From the NCBI RefSeq assembly GCF_009932435.1, contig NZ_BJOU01000001.1, forward strand, positions 434,001 to 498,000: a stretch of DNA of 64,000 nt, in the 5' to 3' direction. Position numbers and translations under genes: made by a program. The DNA comes from Gordonia crocea (lineage in GTDB: Bacteria > Actinomycetota > Actinomycetes > Mycobacteriales > Mycobacteriaceae). Shown here piece after piece: positions 34,023 to 43,388 of the stretch. Each line of letters starts with the position of its first letter. Within the stretch, counting starts at the first letter, position 1. The notes below the pieces were generated by a model. That model was not told where the DNA came from. It made no database searches and was given only the letters and a program-made list of their open reading frames with translations.

Positions 34023-36298
34023 ACACGACCGACTACGAGCACGAGACGGTGCGCGACGAGTGGGGCATCCCGCACGTCTGGGCGTCGACGCCGACGGGAG
34101 TGCTGTTCGGCCAGGGCCGGACGTGTGCCCAGGACCGCGCCTGGCAGATCGAATACCTGCGGTTGCGCGCCGAAGGCCGGACCGCCGAGGCGTTCGGGCC
34201 GATCGCCGTCGAATGGGATCGCTTCGCCCGTCGTTCCGGCATGGACCGGTCGGCGCGCTCGGTCTACGAGCGGTCCTCGCAGCGGACGCGCACCCTGCTC
34301 GACGCCTATGTCGCCGGCGTGAACAGCGCACTGGATTCGGCCACCGCCCCCGAACTCGAGGAGCTCGACCACCGGCCCCAGCCGTGGCAGCCGTGGACGC
34401 CGATCAGCGTCTTCCTCATGCACCACATTCTGTTCGGCCGGTTCACCACCAAACTGTGGCGCATCCAGGCCGCCCGGGCCTTCGGTCGGGACGGCCTCAC
34501 CTTCTTCGACATGGAGGGCGGCGACCTGTCCGCCGATCTGCCGGACCTGCCCGACGAGGACTTCCTCGCCGAACTCCTCGCCGACCTGGCCCCGGCGGGC
34601 CCATCGGATCCGGGACCGGCCGGCCCGGTGGGTGATGCACTGTCGGGCAGCAACGCGTGGGGCGTTACCGCCGCCCGCACCTCGACCGGTTCCGCGTTGA
34701 TCGCCGGCGACCCGCACCGCTTCCTCGAACTCCCGGGCATCTACCTGCAGTACCAGTTGGGCTGCCCCGAGTTCGACGTCGTCGGCTTCGCTTTTGCCGG
34801 CGTCCCGGGCCTGCCGCACTTCGCCCATGCCGAGTCGGTGGCCTGGGCGATCACCAACGCGATGGGCGACTACCAGGACGTCTACCGCGAGCGGCTGACC
34901 CGCGACGGCGACCGCGTTGTGGCCGCCACCCCCGACGGGCCCGCTGCGGCCCAGGCGTGGACCGAGTCCATCGCGGTTCGCGGCGGGGCGGACGCGCAGG
35001 TCGAGATCGTCGTGACCGACAACGGGCCGGTCATCCTCGGCGGGCCGGAGGAGGGTTACGCGCTGAGCCTGCGCAGCCCGATGTTGGCCGACGCTGAAGG
35101 ATTCGGGTTCGACGCGGTGCTCGACCTGCTGTTCGCCGGATCGATCGCCGACGTCGAGGAGGCCTTCGACTCGTGGTCGGAGCCGGTGAACCGGGTCGTC
35201 ATCGCCGATACCTCGGGTGCGGTGCACGAGCAGGTCGTCGGCGCCATGCCGCGCCGGGCCTCGGAGAACTACTGGTTGCCCGTACCCGGGTGGGACGACC
35301 GCTACCGATGGGCCGGCTATCACACCGCCTCGGTCGCCGATGAGGGCTTCGACGGCGCCGTCGAGGACATCGCGGTCATCGCCAACCAGCGCATCGCCGA
35401 CTGCCCGCCGCTGCAACCGGTCACCACCGAGGCGGTCGGGTCGGGGCGCGCGGACCGGATCGGCGAGCTCCTCGGCACCAACGAGCAGGTGTCGGTCGAG
35501 GACTGCACCGCCATCCACGCCGACACCCGTCTCGACGAGGCAGCCGCGCTGCTGGAGCGTCTCGCACCGCTGACCGGATTGTCCGGCGCCGCGGACCGCG
35601 TGCGGTCGCGGCTGCTGGCCTGGGACCGGGAGATGGCCGCCGACAGCACCGACGCCTACCTCTACGCCGCGCTGCGCACCCAGGTGGTCCGGCTGGTCGC
35701 CGCCGACCCCGCGCTGGCGGGACTCTTTGTGCCGCACGGCTTCTCGCCCGTGTTTGACCCGTGGTTCGTCCCCCATCCGCGAATCGCCGCCGCACTCGGC
35801 GGGATCCTCGAGCGGGTGGCCGGCCTCGGCGTCGACGTGAGCGCGATTGTCGCGGCCGGACTGACCGCGGTCGCCGAGGCGACCGACGGCGGTGACTCGG
35901 CCACGACGTGGGGCGAGCACCACCGTTTCGCCCCGATCCACGGCTTCGACCTGCTGGGCGCCTCGCCGCTGCACCCGGAGCTCTCGGCGCGGGTCCGCCC
36001 CGATCGGGCCCCGCTCGGTGGCGACGCGGAGTGCGTCTTCGCCAACGCCAGCGCCGTCGGCGCCGACGACCAGTGCCGCGTCGGGTCGGCTGCCCGCTAC
36101 GTGTGGGATCTGGCCGAGCGTGATCGTGGCCGCTGGATCGTGCCGATGGGCGTCGACGGCGATCCGGGCGCGGCGCACTTCCAAGACCAGCTCCCGCTGT
36201 GGGCGCGCGGCGAAACCATCCCCATCGTCAGCGACTGGACCGTGCTGCGCGATCAGGCCGCCGAGCAGATCGCCGCCGGAACCGGAGGAACCCGATGA
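34019..36298 (+). CDS. S45 penicillin-acylase-type Ntn hydrolase in the siderophore operon
   Basis: A 759-residue Ntn-hydrolase precursor. The N-terminal [34 protein letters not shown] is the alpha-subunit signature, and the autocleavage site G210-S211 in SGSNAWGV gives the beta-chain nucleophile. Further conserved parts are [18 protein letters not shown] and [25 protein letters not shown]. Relatives cleave acyl amides; PvdQ removes a fatty acid from a pyoverdine precursor. Unlike typical members it shows no signal peptide, so it should act in the cytosol. Its ATG overlaps the NIS synthetase stop (ATGA). I infer deacylation or transacylation during siderophore assembly. Confidence 0.85.
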   Translation: MNTTDYEHETVRDEWGIPHVWASTPTGVLFGQGRTCAQDRAWQIEYLRLRAEGRTAEAFGPIAVEWDRFARRSGMDRSARSVYERSSQRTRTLLDAYVAGVNSALDSATAPELEELDHRPQPWQPWTPISVFLMHHILFGRFTTKLWRIQAARAFGRDGLTFFDMEGGDLSADLPDLPDEDFLAELLADLAPAGPSDPGPAGPVGDALSGSNAWGVTAARTSTGSALIAGDPHRFLELPGIYLQYQLGCPEFDVVGFAFAGVPGLPHFAHAESVAWAITNAMGDYQDVYRERLTRDGDRVVAATPDGPAAAQAWTESIAVRGGADAQVEIVVTDNGPVILGGPEEGYALSLRSPMLADAEGFGFDAVLDLLFAGSIADVEEAFDSWSEPVNRVVIADTSGAVHEQVVGAMPRRASENYWLPVPGWDDRYRWAGYHTASVADEGFDGAVEDIAVIANQRIADCPPLQPVTTEAVGSGRADRIGELLGTNEQVSVEDCTAIHADTRLDEAAALLERLAPLTGLSGAADRVRSRLLAWDREMAADSTDAYLYAALRTQVVRLVAADPALAGLFVPHGFSPVFDPWFVPHPRIAAALGGILERVAGLGVDVSAIVAAGLTAVAEATDGGDSATTWGEHHRFAPIHGFDLLGASPLHPELSARVRPDRAPLGGDAECVFANASAVGADDQCRVGSAARYVWDLAERDRGRWIVPMGVDGDPGAAHFQDQLPLWARGETIPIVSDWTVLRDQAAEQIAAGTGGTR

Positions 36299-37821
36299 CC
36301 GACACCCGTGCCGCTCGCCAGGAGCTGCTGCGCCGCCGGATGGCCCAGCGCAAGTCGCCGAGTGGGCCCTCAAATCCGTCGACTGGGCCCTCAATCTCGT
36401 CGAGTGGGCCCTCAAATCCGCCGAGTGGGCCCTCAAATCCGTCGACTGGGCCCTCAATCTCGTCGAGTGGGCCCTCAAATCCGCCGACTGGGCCCTTCGG
36501 TGCCCTCGGCATTGCCGAGCGACGCATGTGGCGCATCCACCAGCTGGATCCGGATTCGGTCTCGCACAACATCACCCTGCTGCTGAGCGTCGCCGGGACG
36601 ACCGCCGAACGGGTCATCGCCGGCATTGAGAGCACCATCGCCAACGCCGCGGTCCTTGGCTCGACGATCACCCTCGACGACGACGAGCAGCCGCGCCGCG
36701 AACCCGCCAAGGCCATCGGGCGCTGGGCCGAGCCGGGTGGGCTTTGGACTCTGGGCAAGGGGCCGATCGGCGACGGCATCACCCCGGAGCGGACCGCCGC
36801 TGCGCTCGCCCGCACCCCGTTCGACCTTACGCGCGAAGTGCCGCTGCGCGCCCGGGTCTTCGCCGCGGGTTCCGACGGCCGTGTGCCCGTCGTGCTGAGC
36901 TTCCACCACCTGGCCGTCGACGACACGTCCTGGCCGCTGCTGCTCGGTTCGATCCTGGCCGGCGGGTGGACCGGCGATCCCGACGCGGCGCCGTCGACCG
37001 CCCCCGAGCCGACCAGTGCGCAACTGGCCGTCGACTACGCGCGGACCACGTGGGCCGCCGACGACGTGCGGTTCCCGCTCTCGGGTGAACTCCCCGCGAC
37101 GACCGCCGAGCAGAGCTGGCTCGCCCCGTTGGACGAGGCGCCGGGACAGCAACTGCGCACCGACCTCGACCCCGACGACCTGGTGGCGTTCACCGCCTTC
37201 GCGCCGTCCGTCGGCGGAACCGGCAATGCGGCGCTCGTCGGGCTGATCGCCCTCACGGTCACCGCGCTCACCGGCGCCACCGACCACGTTCTCGTCGTCC
37301 CCGCCGACAACCGGCAACCGGGCCAGACCCCGGACCGAGTCGGCTACTGCGGCAACATCATTCCGATCCGATTCACCTTCGACCCGTCCGACACCGTCGA
37401 CGCGGCGATGCGTGCGGCGCTGGCCTCGATCTATGCATCGATGTCCCACGCCGACGTCGACTTCGGCACCATCCTCACCGCGTTGCGCACCAGCGGTGGA
37501 CGGTTCCCGGTCGTCGAGATCCTCGGCTCGGTCCGAAACTCGCCCATGCGTGGAATCCCGGTTCCCGACGGTGTGTCCGTCGAGTATCGCTCGATCTCCA
37601 GCGGCATCGCGCCTTACCCGTTGACCCTCGCCATCGAGGTAGCCGACGAGGTAAGCGCGCATCTCGAAGTCGACTTCCAACTCGGCACCGGCGAAATCAT
37701 CGCCGACCGTGCCGCCGAGGTCGTCGCAACCCTGTTGCACCGGATCCCGACCGCCGCCAACCAACCGTTGGCCGCGCTGCTCGATTCCGTCAAGGCAACA
37801 CCGACGGGCGCGAGCCGGTGA
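36295..37821 (+). CDS. free-standing NRPS condensation domain with heptapeptide-repeat linker
   Basis: A 508-residue protein. Residues 1-23 ([14 protein letters not shown]) look like the helix that precedes NRPS condensation domains. Residues 22-64 are six copies of a Gly-Pro-Ser heptapeptide (for example [14 protein letters not shown]) encoded by the 21-bp minisatellite. The rest is one C domain with the active-site block FHHLAVDD (H204, H205, D209), where D210 replaces the usual Gly, and [11 protein letters not shown] near the end. No adenylation or carrier domain is attached. It probably joins the PCP-bound salicyl-azoline to an amine. GGAGGAA precedes the ATG; it overlaps the S45 gene by four bases. 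Confidence 0.82.
   Translation: MTDTRAARQELLRRRMAQRKSPSGPSNPSTGPSISSSGPSNPPSGPSNPSTGPSISSSGPSNPPTGPFGALGIAERRMWRIHQLDPDSVSHNITLLLSVAGTTAERVIAGIESTIANAAVLGSTITLDDDEQPRREPAKAIGRWAEPGGLWTLGKGPIGDGITPERTAAALARTPFDLTREVPLRARVFAAGSDGRVPVVLSFHHLAVDDTSWPLLLGSILAGGWTGDPDAAPSTAPEPTSAQLAVDYARTTWAADDVRFPLSGELPATTAEQSWLAPLDEAPGQQLRTDLDPDDLVAFTAFAPSVGGTGNAALVGLIALTVTALTGATDHVLVVPADNRQPGQTPDRVGYCGNIIPIRFTFDPSDTVDAAMRAALASIYASMSHADVDFGTILTALRTSGGRFPVVEILGSVRNSPMRGIPVPDGVSVEYRSISSGIAPYPLTLAIEVADEVSAHLEVDFQLGTGEIIADRAAEVVATLLHRIPTAANQPLAALLDSVKATPTGASR
36358..36492. repeat. 21-bp minisatellite inside the condensation gene
   Basis: Six full units of the type AGTGGGCCCTCAAATCCG plus TCG/CCG and a partial seventh. 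The units come as a three-unit (63-bp) block occurring twice almost unchanged, a recent duplication. Each unit holds the palindrome GGGCCC. The frame is kept. Confidence 0.9.
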
Positions 37822-39401
37822 GTGCTCCGTCCAACCCCGCCCCCCGAACAGTGATGAGGCAGCGCGTGACAGACATGACCGATCGTCCCCCAACCCGGTT
37901 CTCGCGGCCCGGCCACGGCTGGCAGCAGGTCGGACAGCAGTTGATGAGTGCGGCCTCGACCGTCGCCGGGCGTGCACCGCGCGCTCCGCTTCCGGTCGGC
38001 GCTCCCGACGAGGTGCTGGCCCAGGTGGCCGCCGAACTCGGCCCGCAGGATCTTCCCGCCGCCGGCATCGGCGAGCAGGCGGCACTGAATCGGATGGCCC
38101 AGATCGTGCACGAGTACGGGCTGAATCTGACCCACGAGCTGTGCGCCGCGCACCTGCAGCCGCCGCCCCTGTCGGTCGCGGTCGCCGCCGACGCCCTCGC
38201 CAGCGCGACGAACGCCTCGCTGGACACGTACGACTCGGGTCCGGCGACACTGGCCATCGAGGAGTGGACGGTCCAGGCGCTGGCCCGGTTGGCCGGACTC
38301 CCGGCCACCTCCGGGGGCGTCTTCGGTCCCGGCGGTTCCTACTCCAACCTGTTGGCGATGCTCATCGCCCGCGACCAGGCCGGCGCCAAGCGGGGGATCG
38401 ACATCCGCCACGACGGTGTCGTCGCCCTGGGCGACCCGGTGGTCCTGTGCAGTCGCGTGGCGCACTTTTCCGTCCAACGCGCCTGTGCCGCTTTGGGTTT
38501 GGGCGAGTCCGCGGTCGTCACCGTCGACTGCGACGACGAGCACCGCATGGTGCCCTCGGCCTTGTCGGCCGTGCTGGACTCCCTTGAGGAGGCTGGGCGC
38601 ACCCCGATCGCCGTCGTCGCCACCGCGGGTACGACCGACTTCGGCACCGTCGATCCGCTGCCGCTGATCGCCGACATCGCCTACGAGCGCGGGCTGTGGC
38701 TGCACGTCGACGCCGCCTACGGCTTCGGCGCCCTGTTCTCCGACCGGTTCGCCGGTCTGCTCAGCGGTATCGACCGGGCCGACTCCATCACCCTCGACCT
38801 GCACAAGGTCGGATGGCAGCCGGCCGCGGCGAGTCTGCTGTTGCTCGCGGACACCGAGAGCTTCTCCTCGCTGGACCGCTCGGTGGCCTACCTCAACCCC
38901 GAGGACGATCTCGAAGCCGGCTTCGGCGGGCAGCTCGGCCTGACGTTGCAGACCACGCGCCGCCCGGACGTGCTCAAGGTTGCGACGACGCTGATGGCCT
39001 ACGGCCGCAACGGCCTCGGCGAGATGCTCGAGAGCTGCCACGAGCTCGCCCTGCACGCGCAGAGCCGGGTCGCGTCGGAGCCGCAGTTCGAGCTCGTCTC
39101 GGAGGCGACGCTGACCACCGTGGTCTTCCGCTACCTGTGCGACGAGCTCGACATCGACCAGGTCAACGCCGAAGTGCGACGCCGGCTCATCAGCTCGGGT
39201 ACCGCGCTGATCGGCCGCACCCAGGTCCGCATCGCCGCCGACGGCGAGCCGCGCACCTGCCTCAAACTGACCCTGCTCAACCCGGAGACCACCGCCGACG
39301 ACATCGAGCGGCTCTTCGACGAGATCGTGCGGGTCGCGTTGGAAGTCGAATCCGAGGGACTGGCGCCCGCGGCACTGAATGTAGGAGTTGCCCATGACTG
39401 A
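37818..39401 (+). CDS. PLP-dependent group II amino-acid decarboxylase (DesA / lysine decarboxylase-like)
   Basis: A 527-residue decarboxylase of the glutamate/DOPA/diaminobutyrate group. The cofactor lysine is K330 in LDLHKVGWQPAAASL; other marks are GVFGPGGSYSNLLAMLIARD, ATAGTTDFGTVDPL and VDAAYGFGALFSDR. The group includes DesA (L-lysine to cadaverine) and RhbB/diaminobutyrate decarboxylase. No diaminobutyrate-forming aminotransferase is nearby, so lysine, giving cadaverine, is the likelier substrate; this is inferred. The GTG at 37818 overlaps the condensation gene (GTGA); later in-frame Met codons at 37854 and 37875 are possible starts. It supplies the diamine for N-hydroxylation. Confidence 0.85.
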   Translation: MSAPSNPAPRTVMRQRVTDMTDRPPTRFSRPGHGWQQVGQQLMSAASTVAGRAPRAPLPVGAPDEVLAQVAAELGPQDLPAAGIGEQAALNRMAQIVHEYGLNLTHELCAAHLQPPPLSVAVAADALASATNASLDTYDSGPATLAIEEWTVQALARLAGLPATSGGVFGPGGSYSNLLAMLIARDQAGAKRGIDIRHDGVVALGDPVVLCSRVAHFSVQRACAALGLGESAVVTVDCDDEHRMVPSALSAVLDSLEEAGRTPIAVVATAGTTDFGTVDPLPLIADIAYERGLWLHVDAAYGFGALFSDRFAGLLSGIDRADSITLDLHKVGWQPAAASLLLLADTESFSSLDRSVAYLNPEDDLEAGFGGQLGLTLQTTRRPDVLKVATTLMAYGRNGLGEMLESCHELALHAQSRVASEPQFELVSEATLTTVVFRYLCDELDIDQVNAEVRRRLISSGTALIGRTQVRIAADGEPRTCLKLTLLNPETTADDIERLFDEIVRVALEVESEGLAPAALNVGVAHD

Positions 39402-40716
39402 GAACACCACCGCGAAACAGGTGGAGGTGCTGGCGATCGGGTGCGGCCCGTTCAACCTGGGCCTCGCCGCGCTCGCTTCCACCGTCGACGACGCCGATGT
39501 TCTCGTCGTCGACTCCTCCGACCGGTTCGCCTGGCATCCGGGACTCATGTTCGACGACGCGAAGCTGCAGGTCAGCTTCCTGTCGGACCTGGTCTCGCTG
39601 GTCGACCCGACCCACCCGCTGTCGTTTCTGGCCTACCTCGCCGACGTCGACCGCCTCTATCCGTTCCTGGTCCGCGAAGACTGGTTCCCGACGCGCCGCG
39701 AGTACGAGGCCTACCTCCTGTGGGTCATCGACCGGGTGCCCGGACTGCGGTGGGGCACCACCGTCGAGTCGGTGCGCTGGGATGAGCAGGCGGATCACTT
39801 CGAGGTCGACCTCACCGGTGCCGACGGACCGTCGACGGTCATCGCGCGCCACGTCGTCGTCGGCATCGGTACCGAGCCGTTCATCCCGGACGCGGTGTCG
39901 GCGGACTCACCGTCGTTGATCCACAGCGCCGACTACCTGTTCCGCCGCGACGAGGTCCGGGCCGCGGAGTCGGTGACGGTCATCGGGTCGGGCCAGTCCG
40001 GTGCCGAGATCGTTGCGGACCTGCTCGAGGCCAACCTCGAGGGTGGCCCGGCGGTCCGCTGGTGGACGCGCACCCCGTGGTTCGCGCCGCTGGACTTCAC
40101 CAAGTTGTCGTTGGAGATGACCACCCCGGCCTACATGGAGTACTTCCACGGGCTGCCCGAGGCGACGCGCGACGAGGTCCGCAAGGGTCACTGGCAGTTC
40201 CACAAGGGTGTCTCCACCGACACGCTCGCCCGTCTGCACGACCTGCTGTACCGGCGCGAGTTGCTCGGCAAACTGCCGACCGTGCAGTTGCGCAACGGCG
40301 TGGAGATCGAGGGCATCGAAGCGATTTCCGACGGCGGGCTGCGGGTGCGCGGCCGCCACGTTGACACCGGAAACCTGTTGTCGCACAACACCGATGTGGT
40401 GATCGCCGCCACCGGCTACACCGAGCGCAAGCCGGGCTTCCTGGCCCCCGTCGACGAGCGGCTACACCGCGACTCGCTCGGTCGGCTGGTGATCGAGGCC
40501 AACCACTCGGTGGCCGCCGACGGGGCGCTGGCAAACCGCCTGTTCGTGGCCAACGCCGAGCACCACGCCTACGGCGTCTCGGCGCCCAACCTCGACATCG
40601 GGGCCGTGCGCAACGCCAAGATCCTCAACACCGTGCTGGGCCGCGAGGAATACCGCCTGCAGCGGCAGACCGCGTTCACCAGCTTCGGCGTCGGCGACGA
40701 CCTGATCGAGGAATGA
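39394..40716 (+). CDS. lysine/cadaverine N-hydroxylase (IucD/DesB/MbtG family)
   Basis: A 440-residue flavin N-monooxygenase that hydroxylates a primary amine for hydroxamate formation. The FAD site IGCGPFNLGLAAL is at the N-terminus, followed by the family block WHPGLMFDDAKLQVSFLSDLVSLVDP; the NADPH site is VIGSGQSGAEIVADLLE; ATGY near the C-terminus closes the fold. Next to a decarboxylase, a diamine such as cadaverine is the expected substrate, as for DesB. ATG at 39394 is preferred because GTAGGAG stands six bases upstream; it overlaps the decarboxylase stop by eight bases. Confidence 0.9.
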   Translation: MTENTTAKQVEVLAIGCGPFNLGLAALASTVDDADVLVVDSSDRFAWHPGLMFDDAKLQVSFLSDLVSLVDPTHPLSFLAYLADVDRLYPFLVREDWFPTRREYEAYLLWVIDRVPGLRWGTTVESVRWDEQADHFEVDLTGADGPSTVIARHVVVGIGTEPFIPDAVSADSPSLIHSADYLFRRDEVRAAESVTVIGSGQSGAEIVADLLEANLEGGPAVRWWTRTPWFAPLDFTKLSLEMTTPAYMEYFHGLPEATRDEVRKGHWQFHKGVSTDTLARLHDLLYRRELLGKLPTVQLRNGVEIEGIEAISDGGLRVRGRHVDTGNLLSHNTDVVIAATGYTERKPGFLAPVDERLHRDSLGRLVIEANHSVAADGALANRLFVANAEHHAYGVSAPNLDIGAVRNAKILNTVLGREEYRLQRQTAFTSFGVGDDLIEE

Positions 40717-42044
40717 TGGCCACCACCACGACACTGGTGCGCGAACCGGAGATCTGCGCGACCTGGGCGCGCGCCGGAATCGCCGACGACCACGTCGTCT
40801 ACGAGGGCGCCGACGAGTGGGTGTTCGCCGGCGGGATCCGCCACGAGATCGTGCTGACCGCCGCCGACGTGCGGATCACCACCCGCGGTGTCGACGGTGA
40901 GACGTCGACGCGCACGGCACCGTACTCGGTGCGACCGGCGCAGGCCCTGGAGGCGGCGCTGGCCGAACTCGACCTGGACGAATGGCGGGCCTACGGCTGG
41001 GTCGGCTTCGACTTCTGCGCCGACTTCCTCGGGGCAGCGGACCACCTGGCCGCCGACGACGTGCTCGCGCACCTCGTCGTGCCGCAGTTCGAGGCCTTCG
41101 TCTCCGGCGAGAACGGAATCCGGTTCGTCGGCGCCGACGAGCAGACGCAGGCGCGAATGCTGGAGCTGGCCGCGCGGCCGATCACCGTCGACGACGGTGC
41201 CCGTCGTCCGCTGCCGGTGACCGAGGATCCGACCGACTACCGCGGCCGGGTCGCCACGGCCATCGAGGAGATCCGGGCCGGGCGCTACGAGAAGGTCATC
41301 CTCTCCCGCGAGGTGACCGTCCCGTTCCCCGTCGACATCCCCGCCACCTACCTGGCCGGCCGGTTGGCCAATACGCCGGTCCGCTCCTTCCTGTTCCGAT
41401 TGGGCGGGCTGCAGGCCGCCGGGTTCTCCCCGGAGTTGGTCGGTTCGGTTGATGCCGACGGTCGGGTGACGGCCGAACCGCTGGCCGGAACCCGCGCCTG
41501 CGGGATCTCGCCGGAAGCCGACGCGGCGGCCCGCGCCGAATTGCAGAATGACGCGAAAGAAGTTGCCGAACACGCGATTTCGGTTCGCACCTCGTATTCC
41601 GAGGTCGCCCAGGTGGCGGTGCCGGGGACGACGGCGGTTACCGATTTCATGACCGTGCGCGCACGCGGCAGTGTTCAGCACCTGGGGTCGACGGTGGTCG
41701 GCGAGCTGGCGCAGCCGCACTCGGCCTGGGATGCGTTGGAGGTGTTGTTCCCGGCGGTGACCGCCTCTGGAATCCCCAAGGCCCCGGCGGCCGACGCGAT
41801 CTACCGGTTGGAGGCGACCCGTCGGGGCGTGTACTCCGGAGCGGTGGTCGCGGTCTCGTCGACGGGGTTGTTGGAGGCCGCGCTCGTCTTGCGCTCGGTC
41901 TACCGCGACGGCGAGCGGAGCTGGCTGCGCGCCGGCGCCGGTGTTGTCGGCCAGAGCACCCCGGAGCGCGAATTCATTGAAACCTGCGAGAAGTTGGGCA
42001 GTGTCGCGCCCCACCTCGTTGTCGATATCAAAGAGGAGAACTGA
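40713..42044 (+). CDS. salicylate synthase (MbtI-like, chorismate-utilising)
   Basis: A 443-residue chorismate-binding enzyme, the size of MbtI (about 450) and Irp9. Active-site blocks are [53 protein letters not shown] and [16 protein letters not shown]. MbtI-type enzymes convert chorismate via isochorismate to salicylate in one polypeptide with magnesium. Pure isochorismate synthases look similar, but no separate lyase is present and the ligase pocket looks salicylate-like. Its ATG overlaps the hydroxylase stop. It supplies the aryl cap of the siderophore. Confidence 0.9.
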   Translation: MMATTTTLVREPEICATWARAGIADDHVVYEGADEWVFAGGIRHEIVLTAADVRITTRGVDGETSTRTAPYSVRPAQALEAALAELDLDEWRAYGWVGFDFCADFLGAADHLAADDVLAHLVVPQFEAFVSGENGIRFVGADEQTQARMLELAARPITVDDGARRPLPVTEDPTDYRGRVATAIEEIRAGRYEKVILSREVTVPFPVDIPATYLAGRLANTPVRSFLFRLGGLQAAGFSPELVGSVDADGRVTAEPLAGTRACGISPEADAAARAELQNDAKEVAEHAISVRTSYSEVAQVAVPGTTAVTDFMTVRARGSVQHLGSTVVGELAQPHSAWDALEVLFPAVTASGIPKAPAADAIYRLEATRRGVYSGAVVAVSSTGLLEAALVLRSVYRDGERSWLRAGAGVVGQSTPEREFIETCEKLGSVAPHLVVDIKEEN

Positions 42045-43243
42045 TGAGTGCCGGATTGAGTGAGGCCCGTACTTTCACCGAGCCGCTGCCGCTGGAGCAG
42101 TACCGCGAGCTTCTCGACCAGGTCTTCGACGACGAGGTCGCCGCCCTGGTACAGGAGGCCGAGCGCACCGAGCTGTTCCCGCGCGCGCTGCTGGAGAAGC
42201 TCGGCGCCGCCGGCGTGTTCCGCGCCAAGTGGGCCGGGGCGACCAAACCGGACGTCGCGAAGCTCTTCGAACTCGGCTACCGTCTGGGCGCCACCGCTTC
42301 GACCGGCGTCGGCGTCGGCGTGAGCCTGCACGACTCGGGGATCGCCACGCTGCGCCGTTTCGGTAAGAGCGACTACCTCAAGGCGGTCGCCGAGCGTGCC
42401 ATCGACGGTACCGAGATCCTGTGCATCGGCGCCTCCGAGGAGTCCGGCGGGTCTGACCTGCAGATCGTCGGGACAGAGGTCAGCGCGGAAACCTCCGGCG
42501 GCGCAGCCGGATACCGGGTGCGCGGGCGCAAGAAGTTCTGCTCCCTCTCGCCGATTGCCGGGCACATGATCGCCGTCGCCCGCAGCGTCGACGACGGCAG
42601 CACCCACGGCAACAACGTGGTCGTCGCGGTGCCGATGGACTCGCCCGGCGTCGTCGTCGGCGATCGCTACCGCAAACTGTCGGCCGGTCCATTGGACACC
42701 GCGCCGGTCGAGATCGACGCCTGGGTTCCCGAGGAGGCGCTCATCGCCCGGCCGGGTACTGGTCTCGCGGTGATCAGCTGGGGTCTGGCGCACGAGCGTC
42801 TCTCGGTGGCGGCGCAGGTCGCGTCGGCTTGCGACCTGATCCTCGGAATCACGTTGGCGCGCATGATGGATCGCGAGCAGTTCGGCAAGCGGCTCTACGA
42901 CCACCAGGCGCTGCGCCTGCGCGTCGCCGACCTGCAGGCCCGCGTGGACACGCTGCGGTTCGCCCTCGACGGCATCGCCGCCGCGGGTCCGATGAACCTG
43001 CGTACCGCCGCGGCCATCAAGGTGACCTCGGTCCGACTGGCCGAGGAGGTGGCCGGCGAATGCCTGCACATCTTCGGCGGATCGGGCTTCCTCTACGACG
43101 AGACGCCGGTCGGCCGCTGGTGGCGCGACATCAAGCTCGGTCGTGTCGGCGGCGGTACCGACGAGGTCCTGTGGGAGCTTGTCGCGGCCGCGATGAAGCC
43201 GAATACCGAGGCCTACCAGAACCTTTCGTCCTACGTGGTCTGA
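42044..43243 (+). CDS. acyl-CoA/acyl-ACP dehydrogenase (MbtN-like)
   Basis: A 399-residue flavin acyl dehydrogenase. It has [30 protein letters not shown] (FAD/substrate segment), and [39 protein letters not shown]. The MCAD-type catalytic Glu site reads G-G-G-T, so the base is probably E251 in AHERLS, the isovaleryl-CoA dehydrogenase arrangement. By analogy to MbtN, it would put a 2,3 double bond into the fatty acyl chain while bound to the ACP. AGAGGAG lies six bases before the ATG. It is the last gene of the operon; its stop lies in a 16-bp tandem repeat. Confidence 0.85.
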   Translation: MSAGLSEARTFTEPLPLEQYRELLDQVFDDEVAALVQEAERTELFPRALLEKLGAAGVFRAKWAGATKPDVAKLFELGYRLGATASTGVGVGVSLHDSGIATLRRFGKSDYLKAVAERAIDGTEILCIGASEESGGSDLQIVGTEVSAETSGGAAGYRVRGRKKFCSLSPIAGHMIAVARSVDDGSTHGNNVVVAVPMDSPGVVVGDRYRKLSAGPLDTAPVEIDAWVPEEALIARPGTGLAVISWGLAHERLSVAAQVASACDLILGITLARMMDREQFGKRLYDHQALRLRVADLQARVDTLRFALDGIAAAGPMNLRTAAAIKVTSVRLAEEVAGECLHIFGGSGFLYDETPVGRWWRDIKLGRVGGGTDEVLWELVAAAMKPNTEAYQNLSSYVV

Positions 43244-43314
43244 GGACTGCGCGGTCTGAGGGCTGCGTGGTCTGAGGGCTGCGTGGTCTGAGGTCGGCGT
43301 GGTCTGAGGTCGAC
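43235..43314. repeat. five tandem 16-bp repeats at the end of the siderophore operon
   Basis: Five consecutive units of the form GTGGTCTGAGGNCTGC/GTGGTCTGAGGTCGGC. The first contains the last codons and stop of the acyl dehydrogenase gene, so the 3' end of the gene has been copied four times downstream. Confidence 0.9.
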
Positions 43315-43388
43315 GACGCTTTCGCTATGAAGTTCTCAAGGTACGTGCGCGGCTCTTGGAGGCCGCTCTCATCGGGCCGCGACCTGAT

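Noticed and set aside
33938..36478. Long minus-strand frame opposite the S45 hydrolase
   Set aside because: Antisense shadow; composition is Arg/Gly/Asp-rich without motifs, while the plus strand has clear family signatures.
36358..36492. Regular 21-bp repeats as a CRISPR array
   Set aside because: There are no unique spacers; the units are contiguous, in frame and encode a heptapeptide inside a real gene.
37818..39401. Diaminobutyrate decarboxylase of a rhizobactin/schizokinen-type pathway
   Set aside because: Not excluded, but the required diaminobutyrate aminotransferase is absent, so lysine decarboxylase is favoured.
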